A stretch of 64,000 nt of DNA, from the NCBI GenBank assembly GCA_035532415.1, contig DATKRB010000071.1:1-64000 (forward strand), given 5' to 3'. The translations under genes and the position numbers were made by a program. This stretch comes from DATKRB01 sp035532415 (GTDB lineage: Bacteria > Actinomycetota > Acidimicrobiia > Acidimicrobiales > RAAP-2). Positions 19,211 to 25,988 of the stretch are shown piece after piece (position 1 is the stretch's first letter; each line of letters begins with the position of its first letter). The notes beneath the pieces were generated by a model. It did not search any database, was not told the origin of the DNA, and saw nothing but the letters and a program-made list of their open reading frames with translations.

Positions 19211-20605
19211 GTGCTGCGTCTTCACGACACCGCAACGGGTACCGTCCGTCCTCTCGAGCTCCGTGACCCCGGGCGCGTGTCGGTGTACGTGTGCGGTCTG
19301 ACGGTGGACAACGTCCCGCACATCGGGCACGGGCGGTTCGGTCTCGTCTTCGACGTGCTCCGGCGCTACCTGCTCTTCACCGGGCTCGACGTCCGCTACG
19401 TCTCCAACATCACCGACATCGACGACAAGATCATCAAGCGGGCGGCCGACGAGGGGACGACCGAGACCGCCGTCGCCCGGCGCTACGAGGCCGAGTGGTG
19501 GAAGGCCATGGACGCCCTGGGCGTGCTGCGCCCCACCCATGCCCCCCACGCGACCGATTTCGTGCCGGCCATGGTGGCGCTCATCGAGCTGCTCGGCAAG
19601 CGTGGCCTGACCTACGAGACCTCCGACGGGGTCTACCTGAACGTGGAGCGGGTGGAGGGGTACGGGCTGCTCAACCACCAGCCGCTCGACTCCCTGCGGG
19701 CGGGCGCTCGGGTGGAGGTGGCGGAGGAGAAGCGGTCACCGCTCGACTTCGCCCTCTGGAAGAGAGCCAAGCCCGGCGAGCCGACCTGGCCGTCCCCGTG
19801 GGGCCCGGGCCGTCCCGGCTGGCACACCGAGTGCGTGGTCATGTCGCTCGACCTCCTCGGTCCGGACTTCGACCTCCACGGTGGCGGCATCGACCTGATC
19901 TTTCCCCATCACGAGAACGAGCGAGCCCAGGCGGTGGGCATCGGCCAGCCATTCGCCCGGCACTGGGTGCACAACGGCTGGGTGACGGTGGACGGCCAGA
20001 AGATGTCGAAGTCGCTCGGCAACTTCACGTCGCTCCCCGACCTCCTCTCGCGCAGCGACGCCCGGGCCTACCGGCTCCTCGTGCTCCGCTCGCACTACCG
20101 GTCGCCGATCGAGGTGACCGCGGACACCGTCGAGCAGGCGGAGCGATCGCTCGAACGCCTCGACGCCCTTGCCCGGCGGTTCTCACCGCCGGATCCCTTC
20201 GGCCCCGGCGGGGTGGTGGTGGACGGCCAGGGCGCAGCGGCGGGGGCCGACCCCGACGCCCTCGCCCGGTTCCGTGAGGCGATGGACGACGACCTCGACA
20301 CCTCGCTGGCCCTGGCCGGGATCTTCGACCTGGTGAGCCGGGCGAACAGGGCTGCCGACGAGGGCGATCACGCGACCGGGCGGGACCTCGCGGCGACCGC
20401 GGCGATCCTGTGCGGGATCCTCGGGCTCGAGCTGCGGGCCGAGGACCCCGGGGCGCCCGACGACGAGTCGGCCCGCCTGGTGGCCGAGCGCGACGCTGCC
20501 CGCGGTGATCGCGACTGGGCCCGCGCGGACGCCATCCGGGACGAGCTGGTGGCCTTGGGCTGGACGGTGGAGGACGGCCCGATCGGGACCCGGATCCGGC
20601 GCTAG
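19211..20605 (+). CDS. cysS: Cysteinyl-tRNA synthetase
   Basis: 464 residues with GTG start. The class I HIGH box is in VPHIGHGRFGLVFD, the zinc ligands are Cys of YVCGLTVD, Cys of HTECVVMS and the His residues of FPHHENE, and the signature loop is KMSKSLGN. The DALR anticodon helix bundle follows to the C terminus. It attaches Cys to tRNA-Cys. The related mycothiol enzyme MshC lacks the full C-terminal domain and KMSKS context seen here. The conserved YVCGPTV is YVCGLTV in this protein. No ribosome site precedes the GTG, consistent with a leaderless transcript from the shared promoter. Confidence 0.95.
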   Translation: MLRLHDTATGTVRPLELRDPGRVSVYVCGLTVDNVPHIGHGRFGLVFDVLRRYLLFTGLDVRYVSNITDIDDKIIKRAADEGTTETAVARRYEAEWWKAMDALGVLRPTHAPHATDFVPAMVALIELLGKRGLTYETSDGVYLNVERVEGYGLLNHQPLDSLRAGARVEVAEEKRSPLDFALWKRAKPGEPTWPSPWGPGRPGWHTECVVMSLDLLGPDFDLHGGGIDLIFPHHENERAQAVGIGQPFARHWVHNGWVTVDGQKMSKSLGNFTSLPDLLSRSDARAYRLLVLRSHYRSPIEVTADTVEQAERSLERLDALARRFSPPDPFGPGGVVVDGQGAAAGADPDALARFREAMDDDLDTSLALAGIFDLVSRANRAADEGDHATGRDLAATAAILCGILGLELRAEDPGAPDDESARLVAERDAARGDRDWARADAIRDELVALGWTVEDGPIGTRIRR

Positions 20606-20669
20606 ATCTCGGCGGCCACCCCGCCCGCCCGGCGGTGCGCGGTCCACACCCTGCCCGTTCCGCTACTGC

Positions 20670-20675
20670 TAGCGT
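20670..20675 (+). promoter_or_regulatory. Candidate -10 (TAGCGT) of the cold-shock gene
   Basis: TAGCGT lies 94 nt upstream of the cold-shock start codon and would give a leader of about 88 nt. That leader carries a repeated CAACAAGAAG (ending near 20740 and 20754), is unusually purine-rich near the AAGGGGG ribosome site, and has a GC-rich stem near 20676-20690. Structured leaders are common in cold-shock genes; this one is only a candidate. Confidence 0.35.
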
Positions 20676-20769
20676 CCCGCGGGAGCGGGCCGCGGGGGGT
20701 GTCCCTCTGCCGAACCTACCGGTGGCAAGCAACAGGCAACAAGAAGCAACAAGAAGGGGGATCGCCACA

Positions 20770-20973
20770 GTGGCATCCGGAACGGTCAAATGGTTCAACT
20801 CGGAGAAGGGCTACGGCTTCATCTCGCAGCCGGACGGTGGGGCCGACGTGTTCGTGCACCACACGGCCATCCAGATGAACGGCTACCGCGTCCTCGAGGA
20901 GGGCCAGGCGGTCGAATTCGAGGTGGAGCAGGGCCCCAAGGGACTCATGGCCAAGGACGTCCGGCCCGCCTGA
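20770..20973 (+). CDS. Cold-shock protein (CspA family)
   Basis: 67 residues, one cold-shock OB-fold. RNP1 (KGYGFI) and RNP2 (VFVHHTAI) are both present, so it should bind single-stranded RNA/DNA and act as an RNA chaperone. The GTG at 20770 is used because it starts VASGTVKWFNSEKG at the normal family N terminus and has AAGGGGG 9 nt upstream. It has its own promoter candidate and is followed by a 10-bp repeat array. Confidence 0.95.
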   Translation: MASGTVKWFNSEKGYGFISQPDGGADVFVHHTAIQMNGYRVLEEGQAVEFEVEQGPKGLMAKDVRPA

Positions 20974-20990
20974 GCCTGCCCCGGCCCGGC

Positions 20991-21030
20991 TCCCGGGCTC
21001 TCCCGGGCTCTCACGGGCTCTCACGGGCTT
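20991..21030. repeat. Four tandem 10-bp repeats after the cold-shock gene
   Basis: TCCCGGGCTC occurs at 20991-21000 and 21001-21010, followed by TCACGGGCTC at 21011-21020 and TCACGGGCTT at 21021-21030. The first units can pair with GCCCGG just upstream (20984-20990 region), so the array may form the transcription terminator of the cold-shock gene. Confidence 0.7.
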
Positions 21031-21148
21031 CGATGGTGCCATCGGGCGTTCGACCCCCCATCCGGCCGCCGGTCGGGAGCCCTGCGCCCTGGTTGCGGCG
21101 ACTCGCCCGACCCCGGGTCCGCCGGCGTGCCCGCTGTCGCCCAGTCCG

Positions 21149-21164
21149 GTTACCATTTAGTAAC
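21149..21164 (+). promoter_or_regulatory. Operator-like dyad over the acyl-CoA dehydrogenase promoter
   Basis: GTTAC (21149-21153), six bases, GTAAC (21160-21164) is a perfect inverted repeat in an otherwise GC-rich gap. It encloses TACCAT (21151-21156), a TANNNT -10 candidate 37 nt before the ATG at 21194, which also has an AAGGGAG ribosome site. A repressor bound here, for example of the TetR type common in fatty-acid catabolism, would block the promoter. The regulator is not identified. Confidence 0.45.
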
Positions 21165-21193
21165 GACGCGTCACCGGCAAGGGAGCGCCCGCC

Positions 21194-22408
21194 ATGCCCG
21201 AATTCTCGCTCGATCTGAACGAGGACCAGCTTCAGGTGCAGAAGTGGGTCCACGACTTCGCCGAGACGGTGGTCCGGCCCGCCGCGCACGAGTGGGACGA
21301 GCGGGAGGAGACCCCCTGGCCGATCATCGAGCAGGCGGCGAAGATCGGCCTGTACTCGTTCGACTTCGTCGCCAATTGCTTCGCGGATCCGACCGGTCTG
21401 CTCATGGCGCTCGTCATGGAGGAGATGGCCTGGGGTGACGCCGGGATCGGGTTGGCCATCTTCGGGTCCACCCTGGCGGTGGCCGCGATCGTCGCCAACG
21501 GGACTCCGGAGCAGCAGGCCGAATGGATCCCCCGATGCTTCGGGACGCCCGACGACATAAAGATCGCCGCTTTCGGTGTGTCCGAGGCGGACGCGGGATC
21601 GGACGTGTCGTCGCTCTCGACGCGTGCGGTGTACGACCAGGCGACCGACGAATGGGTCCTGAACGGCACCAAGACCTGGATCACCAACGGTGGGCTCGCC
21701 GATGTTCACGTGCTGGTGGCCTCGGTGGAGCCGTCGCTCGGCAGCAGGGGCCACGCCAGCTTCGTGGTGCCCGAGGGGACCCGGGGGATCAGCCAGGGTC
21801 AGAAGTTCATGAAGATGGGCATCCGGGCTTCTCACACCGCGGAGGTGGTTCTCGACGACTGCCGGATCCCCGGCCGTTGCCTGCTCGGCGGCAAGGACAG
21901 GCTCGACGCCAGGCTGGCGCGGGCCCGCGAGGGGAAGGCGACCTCCACCCAGGCGGCCATGGCGACGTTTGAGGCGTCGAGGCCGCTGGTCGGGGCCCAG
22001 GCCGTCGGCATCGCCCGTGCCGCCTACGAGTTCGCGCTCGGCTACGCGATGGAGAGGCGGCAGTTCGGCAGGGCCATCATCGAGAACCAGGCCATCGCGT
22101 TCAAGCTGGCCGACATGAAGACCGCGATCGACGCCGCTCGGCTCCTGGTGTGGCGGGCGTCGTGGATGGCCCGCACGGGGAAGCCGTTCGAGGCCGGTGA
22201 GGGATCGATGTCCAAGGTGTTCGCCGGCGAGACCGCGGTGCACGTGACCGAGGAAGCGATCCAGATCCTCGGCGGCTACGGGTACATCCGCGACAACCCG
22301 GTGGAGCGGTGGCACCGGGACTCCAAGATCTACACGATCTTCGAGGGCACCTCCGAGATCCAGCGGCTCGTCATAAGCCGGGCCATCTCGGGGGTGCACA
22401 TCAATTAG
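21194..22408 (+). CDS. Acyl-CoA dehydrogenase
   Basis: 404 residues with all three ACAD domains: N-terminal helical (1-120), middle beta (FGVSEADAGSDVSSL, then WITNGG, the FAD/substrate loop) and C-terminal helical (RRQFGRAIIENQAIAFKLADM, ILGGYGYI). The catalytic base is the Glu of IFEGTSEIQ near the C terminus. It would oxidise an acyl-CoA to the enoyl-CoA and pass electrons to ETF, and etfBA lies 24 kb away in this window. The final 56 bp of the gene recur at 23359-23414. The gene itself is complete and not frameshifted, ending SRAISGVHIN. Confidence 0.94.
   Translation: MPEFSLDLNEDQLQVQKWVHDFAETVVRPAAHEWDEREETPWPIIEQAAKIGLYSFDFVANCFADPTGLLMALVMEEMAWGDAGIGLAIFGSTLAVAAIVANGTPEQQAEWIPRCFGTPDDIKIAAFGVSEADAGSDVSSLSTRAVYDQATDEWVLNGTKTWITNGGLADVHVLVASVEPSLGSRGHASFVVPEGTRGISQGQKFMKMGIRASHTAEVVLDDCRIPGRCLLGGKDRLDARLARAREGKATSTQAAMATFEASRPLVGAQAVGIARAAYEFALGYAMERRQFGRAIIENQAIAFKLADMKTAIDAARLLVWRASWMARTGKPFEAGEGSMSKVFAGETAVHVTEEAIQILGGYGYIRDNPVERWHRDSKIYTIFEGTSEIQRLVISRAISGVHIN
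22338..22393 (+). repeat. Direct repeat, left copy (3' end of acyl-CoA dehydrogenase gene)
   Basis: A 56-bp sequence covering the codons for FEGTSEIQRLV-SRAISG. It matches 23359-23414 with one mismatch (A to G at 22374). The copies are 1,021 bp apart in the same orientation and bracket the toxin-antitoxin pair. Confidence 0.85.
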
Positions 22409-22504
22409 CCGACCTGGGGTTTCATGGTCGAGGGGTTCGAGGGTCGGGTGTCGCTCCAAAGCCCTCCCCGAACGCCGGGTCGGTGGGCCGGTTCTCGGAT
22501 CCAG

Positions 22505-22840
22505 TCAGAGGTCGAAGATGAAGCGCATTGCCCAATCGATCGATTCCATTGAATCGACGGGCGCACGCCCTTGCAGGGTTCGGAGACGGCGAACCGCGAT
22601 CATCCGAACCTGGTCGCAGCGGGCGAACGACACGTGATCGAGGCCGGTCATACCAGGCTCGAGTTCGACGTGGCTCCTGAGCCCGTAGTCCCGTGACGTG
22701 ATCGGAACGACCCCCACGAGCTGTCCGGAGCCGTTGTTGATGAGGTCAGCGGAAACAATGAGCCCCGGCCGGACCCGTGCTGGCTCATGGCCGACGGGAA
22801 TCCCCAAGTCGACCTCGTAGATCTCGGAACGCCAGATCAA
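22505..22840 (-). CDS. MazF/PemK-type endoribonuclease toxin
   Basis: 111 residues from a TTG that overlaps the antitoxin stop (TTGA). The fold signature is clear: start IWRSEIYEVDLG, then GHEPARVRPGLIVSADLIN (the RP-x-LI-V-S strand with the catalytic Arg) and GVVPITS (the catalytic Thr/Ser strand), then LDHVSFARCDQVRMI. Toxins of this family cleave single-stranded mRNA or tRNA at short motifs and are blocked by the cognate antitoxin. No ATG is available near the N terminus, so the 4-nt overlap with the antitoxin gene decides the start. The length is normal for the family. Confidence 0.85.
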   Translation of the reverse strand: MIWRSEIYEVDLGIPVGHEPARVRPGLIVSADLINNGSGQLVGVVPITSRDYGLRSHVELEPGMTGLDHVSFARCDQVRMIAVRRLRTLQGRAPVDSMESIDWAMRFIFDL

Positions 22841-23067
22841 ACCAGTGGGTCCCACTCCGCTTGTTCGGCGAGAAGAGCCTCGCGACCCGCGGCATCGAGA
22901 ACCTGGTAGTCCTCGTTCAGGCCGCGCATGAACTCCTGACGCTCCAAGGCATCGAGTGCCGTGTGGACGACCTCGACCACCGTCGTCTGCCGGCTCTTCG
23001 CAAGAGCTGACAGACGTTCGGAGTCCGGTCGTCTCACCCGCACCGTCGTCGTGTCCTTGGGAGCCAT
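22837..23067 (-). CDS. MazE-like antitoxin (ribbon-helix-helix type)
   Basis: 76 residues. The N-terminal part (TTTVRVRRPDSERLSALAKS, then TTVVEVVHTALDAL) has the strand-helix-helix pattern of CopG/Arc-type DNA-binding antitoxins. The acidic C-terminal tail (QVLDAAGREALLAEQAEWD) would wrap the toxin. It precedes the toxin and overlaps it by 4 nt, the usual antitoxin-first order. The ATG at 23067 has no ribosome site but lies 6 nt after a TACAGT -10, so the message is probably leaderless. Direct repeats TGTAGA over that promoter are candidate autoregulatory sites. Confidence 0.85.
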   Translation of the reverse strand: MAPKDTTTVRVRRPDSERLSALAKSRQTTVVEVVHTALDALERQEFMRGLNEDYQVLDAAGREALLAEQAEWDPLV

Positions 23068-23073
23068 CGGCCC

Positions 23074-23092
23074 ACTGTAGACGAAATGTAGA
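23074..23092 (-). promoter_or_regulatory. Toxin-antitoxin promoter/operator
   Basis: On the minus strand TACAGT (23079-23074) is followed by 6 nt and the antitoxin ATG. Read on the plus strand, TGTAGA occurs at 23076-23081 and again at 23087-23092, one helical turn apart (11 bp). The nearer copy overlaps the -10, a layout suited to autorepression by a ribbon-helix-helix antitoxin. Confidence 0.45.
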
Positions 23093-23209
23093 TAGCCGTG
23101 CCGAACAGAGGGACGTCGGGGTCGGGTTGGATCCCGTCACACGAGAGGGCCCTGTCGTGGGCATCACCTCAACGTGGCCGGACCCGCTGGTGTCGCAGTA
23201 AGGACGGTC

Positions 23210-23260
23210 CACGAACACGGTCGTTGCACGAACACGGTCGTTGCACGAACACGGTCGTTG
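23210..23260. repeat. Three exact tandem 17-bp repeats
   Basis: CACGAACACGGTCGTTG occurs three times without mismatch at 23210-23226, 23227-23243 and 23244-23260. Each unit contains ACGA...TCGT as short inverted arms. Iterated units of this size next to a toxin-antitoxin pair resemble operator or iteron arrays, but no binding protein is identified. Confidence 0.85.
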
Positions 23261-23357
23261 GTGGTCCATGGCATACATTCGTGGCCCATGAGCCGGAATT
23301 CTTGGCCTGTACAACGCTATGATCTGGGGGTTTACAGTGACCACGAGAACCTTGACC

Positions 23358-23429
23358 CTCTTCGAGGGCACCTCCGAGATCCAGCGGCTCGTCATGAGCC
23401 GGGCCATCTCGGGGAACCACGTCGATTGA
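23358..23429 (+). pseudogene. Relic of an acyl-CoA dehydrogenase C terminus
   Basis: An open stretch of 23 codons reads LFEGTSEIQRLVMSRAISG, followed by NHVD and a TGA stop. It is the family's C-terminal end including the catalytic-Glu motif, with no dehydrogenase sequence before it. The last four residues differ from the intact upstream gene (VHIN) in a way typical of a paralogue, not of random decay. It lies in a different frame from the following phosphatase gene. Confidence 0.75.
23359..23414 (+). repeat. Direct repeat, right copy
   Basis: Matches 22338-22393 at 55 of 56 positions, same orientation. Similarity stops abruptly on the left side (5' of TCTTCGAG), where the reading frame continues into unrelated sequence, and becomes codon-level only on the right. 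Confidence 0.85.
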
Positions 23430-23446
23430 CCTCCGTCCCCGGGCCC

Positions 23447-24022
23447 GTGTCGGGCCCCGACGCTCCCGGTGGCTCCCACGGTCCGGGCGCCCGCCGCCCG
23501 GACCGCCTGCTGGTCATCTGCACGGGGAACGCGGCCCGGTCGGTGATGGCCGGGTTCATGCTGGAGCACCTGGCGGAACGACGCGGCGGCGACCTCCGGG
23601 TCGTCACCGCGGGGACCCACACGGTGGACGGGCAGCCGATGAGCATCCGGACACGCAACGCGCTGTCCTCCATCGAGGAGCTGGGCGAGCTGGCCGTGTC
23701 GGGGCATCGGAGCCGCCAGATGGGCGACATCGACGCCGAGCACTCGGACCTGGTGGTCGCCATGGAGGCCGACCACGTCCGCTACGTCCGGCGCCGCCAC
23801 CCCCAGGCCGCCGGCCGGACGGCCACGCTCCGGCGGCTCACGCTCGACCTGCCCCCCCCGCCGCCGCCGCTCGCCGAGAGGGTGGCCGCGCTGGCGCTCG
23901 AGAGCCTCCCGGCGGACGAGGCGGAGGACGTCCTCGATCCGGCCGGGGGTGACGAGGCGACCTACGTCGCGTGCGCCTCGGAGCTCTGGGGGTTGTGCAA
24001 GACCCTCATCGACCGGATCTGA
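23447..24022 (+). CDS. Low-molecular-weight protein-tyrosine phosphatase / arsenate-reductase-fold protein
   Basis: 191 residues if the GTG at 23447 is the start; other in-frame GTG/TTG codons upstream (for example 23426) are possible and no ribosome site decides. The P-loop CTGNAARS (Cys25 to Arg31) fits C-x5-R-S of the LMW-PTP family, and DVLDPAG near the C terminus supplies the general-acid Asp. The protein should dephosphorylate Tyr-phosphorylated proteins, although some relatives are mycothiol-dependent arsenate reductases; there are no arsenic genes nearby to support that. A proline run (DLPPPPPPL) interrupts the middle of the domain. It converges on the TetR gene. Confidence 0.85.
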   Translation: MSGPDAPGGSHGPGARRPDRLLVICTGNAARSVMAGFMLEHLAERRGGDLRVVTAGTHTVDGQPMSIRTRNALSSIEELGELAVSGHRSRQMGDIDAEHSDLVVAMEADHVRYVRRRHPQAAGRTATLRRLTLDLPPPPPPLAERVAALALESLPADEAEDVLDPAGGDEATYVACASELWGLCKTLIDRI

Positions 24023-24061
24023 CGGCCGGCTCGACCGGGAGCGGCGACCGGGCCGTCGCGT

Positions 24062-24727
24062 TCAGTCGGCGTGCACCGAGCGCAGGCCTGCCCACGCCAG
24101 GTCGGCGATCCGGCGGGCGAGGCGCCGCGCCTCGTCGGTCGCGTCGGCGCCGGGCACCGCGCCGATGCCCCTCCCGTGACCGGCCACCCAGTGCCGCATG
24201 GCCCCCTCGGCCATGCCGACCACGGCGTACGCCAGCAGCCGACGATGATCGGCGTCGAGCCCGGCGTCGATGAGGGGGTCGATGGCCTCGGCGATGGCGT
24301 CCTCCACCATTCGCAACGCGTCGCCGAGCTCCTCGTCGGCCGCGTCGTCGCGCCCGAAGAGCAGGTGGAACGCGGGCTCGCGGGTGAGAACGAGGTCGAA
24401 GTAGGCGGTGAACCCGAGCTCCACCTGCCGGCGTGGTCCGTCGGCCCTCGCCGTCGCCTCCGCGATGGCGGTGAGCAGATCGTGCGCGATGGAGTGGGCC
24501 AGCTCGAGGTACAGGGCGCGCTTGGACGAGAAGTGCTGGTAGAGCAGGGGTTTGGTGACCCCGGCCGCCTCGGCGATGTCGTCCATCGTGGTCGCGGTGT
24601 AGCCCCGTCCGGCGAACAGGTGCAGGGCCACGGAGAGGAGCTGCTCGCGCCGTCGCTCCGCAGTGAGGCGCCGCCCCGACCCCTCGCCCTTGGAGGCCTT
24701 CGAGCCGCATGCCCCGTCCCCGGTCAT
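24062..24727 (-). CDS. TetR family transcriptional regulator
   Basis: 221 residues. After a basic N-terminal tail the TetR helix-turn-helix runs about 24-70 (RREQLLSVALHLFAGRGYTATTMDDIAEAAGVTKPLLYQHF-type core). The C-terminal ligand and dimer domain is helical, with no recognisable effector class. The ATG at 24727 is 11 bp after the glycosyltransferase stop on the same strand, so the two are likely one transcript. No Shine-Dalgarno precedes it, suggesting coupled translation. No palindromic operator could be assigned with confidence. Confidence 0.9.
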   Translation of the reverse strand: MTGDGACGSKASKGEGSGRRLTAERRREQLLSVALHLFAGRGYTATTMDDIAEAAGVTKPLLYQHFSSKRALYLELAHSIAHDLLTAIAEATARADGPRRQVELGFTAYFDLVLTREPAFHLLFGRDDAADEELGDALRMVEDAIAEAIDPLIDAGLDADHRRLLAYAVVGMAEGAMRHWVAGHGRGIGAVPGADATDEARRLARRIADLAWAGLRSVHAD

Positions 24728-24738
24728 CGGCCAGGAGG

Positions 24739-25827
24739 CTACCGGGCCCCCGGGGCGCGATCGTCCAGGGCGTCCGCTGCCGCCCCGCCCGCCCACCGGG
24801 GCAGGGGGAGCCCGGCCAGGACCCGACCCAACCGATCGGGGAGGTCCGTCAGGGCGAAGAAGCGCTCGGCCACGGCGCGGTTGTGGTCGAGGAGCGACGG
24901 CTCGGGCGCGACGAGCCAGCGTCGCAACGGCCCGTGATCGGCGAGCGGGAACCACCTGAACCCGAAGGTCGCGAGCTCGGCGGCGACCGGGTAGGGGCCG
25001 ATGACGAGCGGCTTCCGCTGCACGGCCGACTCGACTGCCGGATTGCCGAAACCCTCCCAGGTGGAGGGGAGGGCCACGACGTCGCACGCAGCGTAGGCGT
25101 CGGCGACCTGATCGCCGGCACCCGCCGGTCCGCGCAGGACCGGGCACGCGGCGCCGGCCAGGACCCGGTGCAGCTCGGGGCCGAAGCCATCCTCGGGTGG
25201 CCCGAGCAACCAGTAGGTCCCGCCGACGGCCTCGGCCAGCGCCAGGCCGCCGGCGACGTTCTTGCGCACGAGCGCTCGGGTGGGCTGGAGCACGAGGCGG
25301 ACGTCGTCGCCCACCCCGAGGGCCCGCCGGGTCGCCTCGCGCCGGCCCGGGGCGGGGTTCATGTCGAAGGTGTTGTGGACGGTGATCGCCTCGATCCCCC
25401 TCCGGCCCAGCTCCACGCGGCTGACGTCGTTGATCGTGACGTGCCGCCAGGCCGGGTCGTCGGGCGGCGGAGGGTGGTGGGCGAAGCGGGGCCGCTGCCA
25501 CGGCAGGTCGTGGTGGTGCAGCACGGTCGGCCGCCCCCTGCAGGCTCCGGCGACGACCGCCGCGGCCGGTGGATTGAGCGGGAGCGAGCAGAGGTTCTCC
25601 ACCACCACCAGGTCTGCCCCGGCCAGCGCACCGGCCACCTCGGCGGCCGCGGGTGGCCGGGCTGCGTCGATCGAGAGCCCCGGAAGGAGGTGGTCGACGG
25701 GGCCCTGGCCGGCGACGGTGAACACGTCGAACCCCAACCGGCCGAGGGCCCACTGCCACTTGCCGGCCTCCACCGAGACCCCGTCGGTGCCGCCGAGGCG
25801 GAACGAGACGACGGCGGCAGTCGGCAT
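24739..25827 (-). CDS. Glycosyltransferase, GT4-like (GT-B fold)
   Basis: 362 residues. The N-terminal Rossmann half begins AAVVSFRLGGTDGVSVEAGKW and carries a His-rich acceptor-side segment (TVLHHHDLPWQRPRFAHH). The C-terminal half has the GT4 donor motif E-x7-E in PSTWEGFGNPAVESA. It would transfer a nucleotide-activated sugar to a lipid or polysaccharide acceptor. The gene is divergent from GDP-mannose 4,6-dehydratase, so a deoxy-hexose-containing surface glycan is a reasonable guess, no more. A TACAGT hexamer lies 8 nt before the ATG, suggesting an almost leaderless mRNA. Confidence 0.85.
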   Translation of the reverse strand: MPTAAVVSFRLGGTDGVSVEAGKWQWALGRLGFDVFTVAGQGPVDHLLPGLSIDAARPPAAAEVAGALAGADLVVVENLCSLPLNPPAAAVVAGACRGRPTVLHHHDLPWQRPRFAHHPPPPDDPAWRHVTINDVSRVELGRRGIEAITVHNTFDMNPAPGRREATRRALGVGDDVRLVLQPTRALVRKNVAGGLALAEAVGGTYWLLGPPEDGFGPELHRVLAGAACPVLRGPAGAGDQVADAYAACDVVALPSTWEGFGNPAVESAVQRKPLVIGPYPVAAELATFGFRWFPLADHGPLRRWLVAPEPSLLDHNRAVAERFFALTDLPDRLGRVLAGLPLPRWAGGAAADALDDRAPGAR

Positions 25828-25835
25828 CGAGCCGC

Positions 25836-25881
25836 ACTGTAGGGCAGGGCACCCGGTGGGGACCGATCGGTGCGGTACCGT
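25836..25881. promoter_or_regulatory. Divergent promoter region of glycosyltransferase and gmd
   Basis: TACAGT on the minus strand (25841-25836) faces the glycosyltransferase; TACCGT on the plus strand (25876-25881) could serve gmd with a leader near 100 nt. Between them ACCGATCGGT (25862-25871) is a perfect 10-bp palindrome, a possible operator position for both. Confidence 0.35.
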
Positions 25882-25988
25882 GGCAGCTGCGCCGCCTCGC
25901 CGCCCCGTCGGCGGCCGGCCGGCCGGGCGACCCGGGAGTCTGCCCCCCGCCCGGGCGGGTCACCACACGAGAGCTGGGAGCTCCACCT

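Larger units (their letters stand above)
22338..23414. mobile_element. Candidate small cassette: toxin-antitoxin pair between gene-end direct repeats
   Basis: The segment starts and ends in the 56-bp direct repeat and contains only the MazEF-like pair, a 17-bp triple repeat and apparently non-coding, less GC-rich DNA. Insertion at a gene 3' end with duplication of that end resembles integrase-type attachment sites, but no integrase or transposase is present. The alternative is a collapsed tandem pair of dehydrogenase genes. Boundaries are those of the repeat copies. Confidence 0.35.
23068..23446. other. 379-bp gene-poor stretch beside the toxin-antitoxin pair
   Basis: Besides the antitoxin promoter, the 17-bp triple repeat and the dehydrogenase tail relic, I see no supportable gene here. 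The part from 23262 to 23350 is noticeably richer in A/T than its surroundings and contains TATGAT at 23318-23323, a good -10 that could drive the downstream phosphatase gene with a leader of about 115 nt. Confidence 0.6.

Noticed and set aside
17169..19301. A 710-codon open frame antisense to valS
   Set aside because: Its translation is rich in Arg, Gly, Val and Pro with no domain, and it is the mirror of a gene with complete synthetase motifs. GC-rich third positions keep antisense frames open.
19211..20605. MshC (mycothiol ligase) instead of CysS
   Set aside because: The protein has a full anticodon-binding C-terminal region and length 464, whereas MshC is shorter and lacks that domain.
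23210..23260. Possible CRISPR array
   Set aside because: Units are directly abutting with no spacers, only 17 bp long, and no cas genes are present. The same holds for the arrays at 467, 6410, 20991 and 53694.
22338..23414. Insertion sequence or prophage remnant
   Set aside because: No transposase or integrase frame, no terminal inverted repeats and no short target duplication. Only the long direct repeat is present, so it is reported as a candidate cassette, not as an IS.
22505..23800. A single 431-codon minus-strand frame that includes the toxin
   Set aside because: Only the C-terminal 111 codons carry MazF features. The rest overlaps the antitoxin in another frame, the 17-bp repeats and the LMW-phosphatase gene on the other strand.
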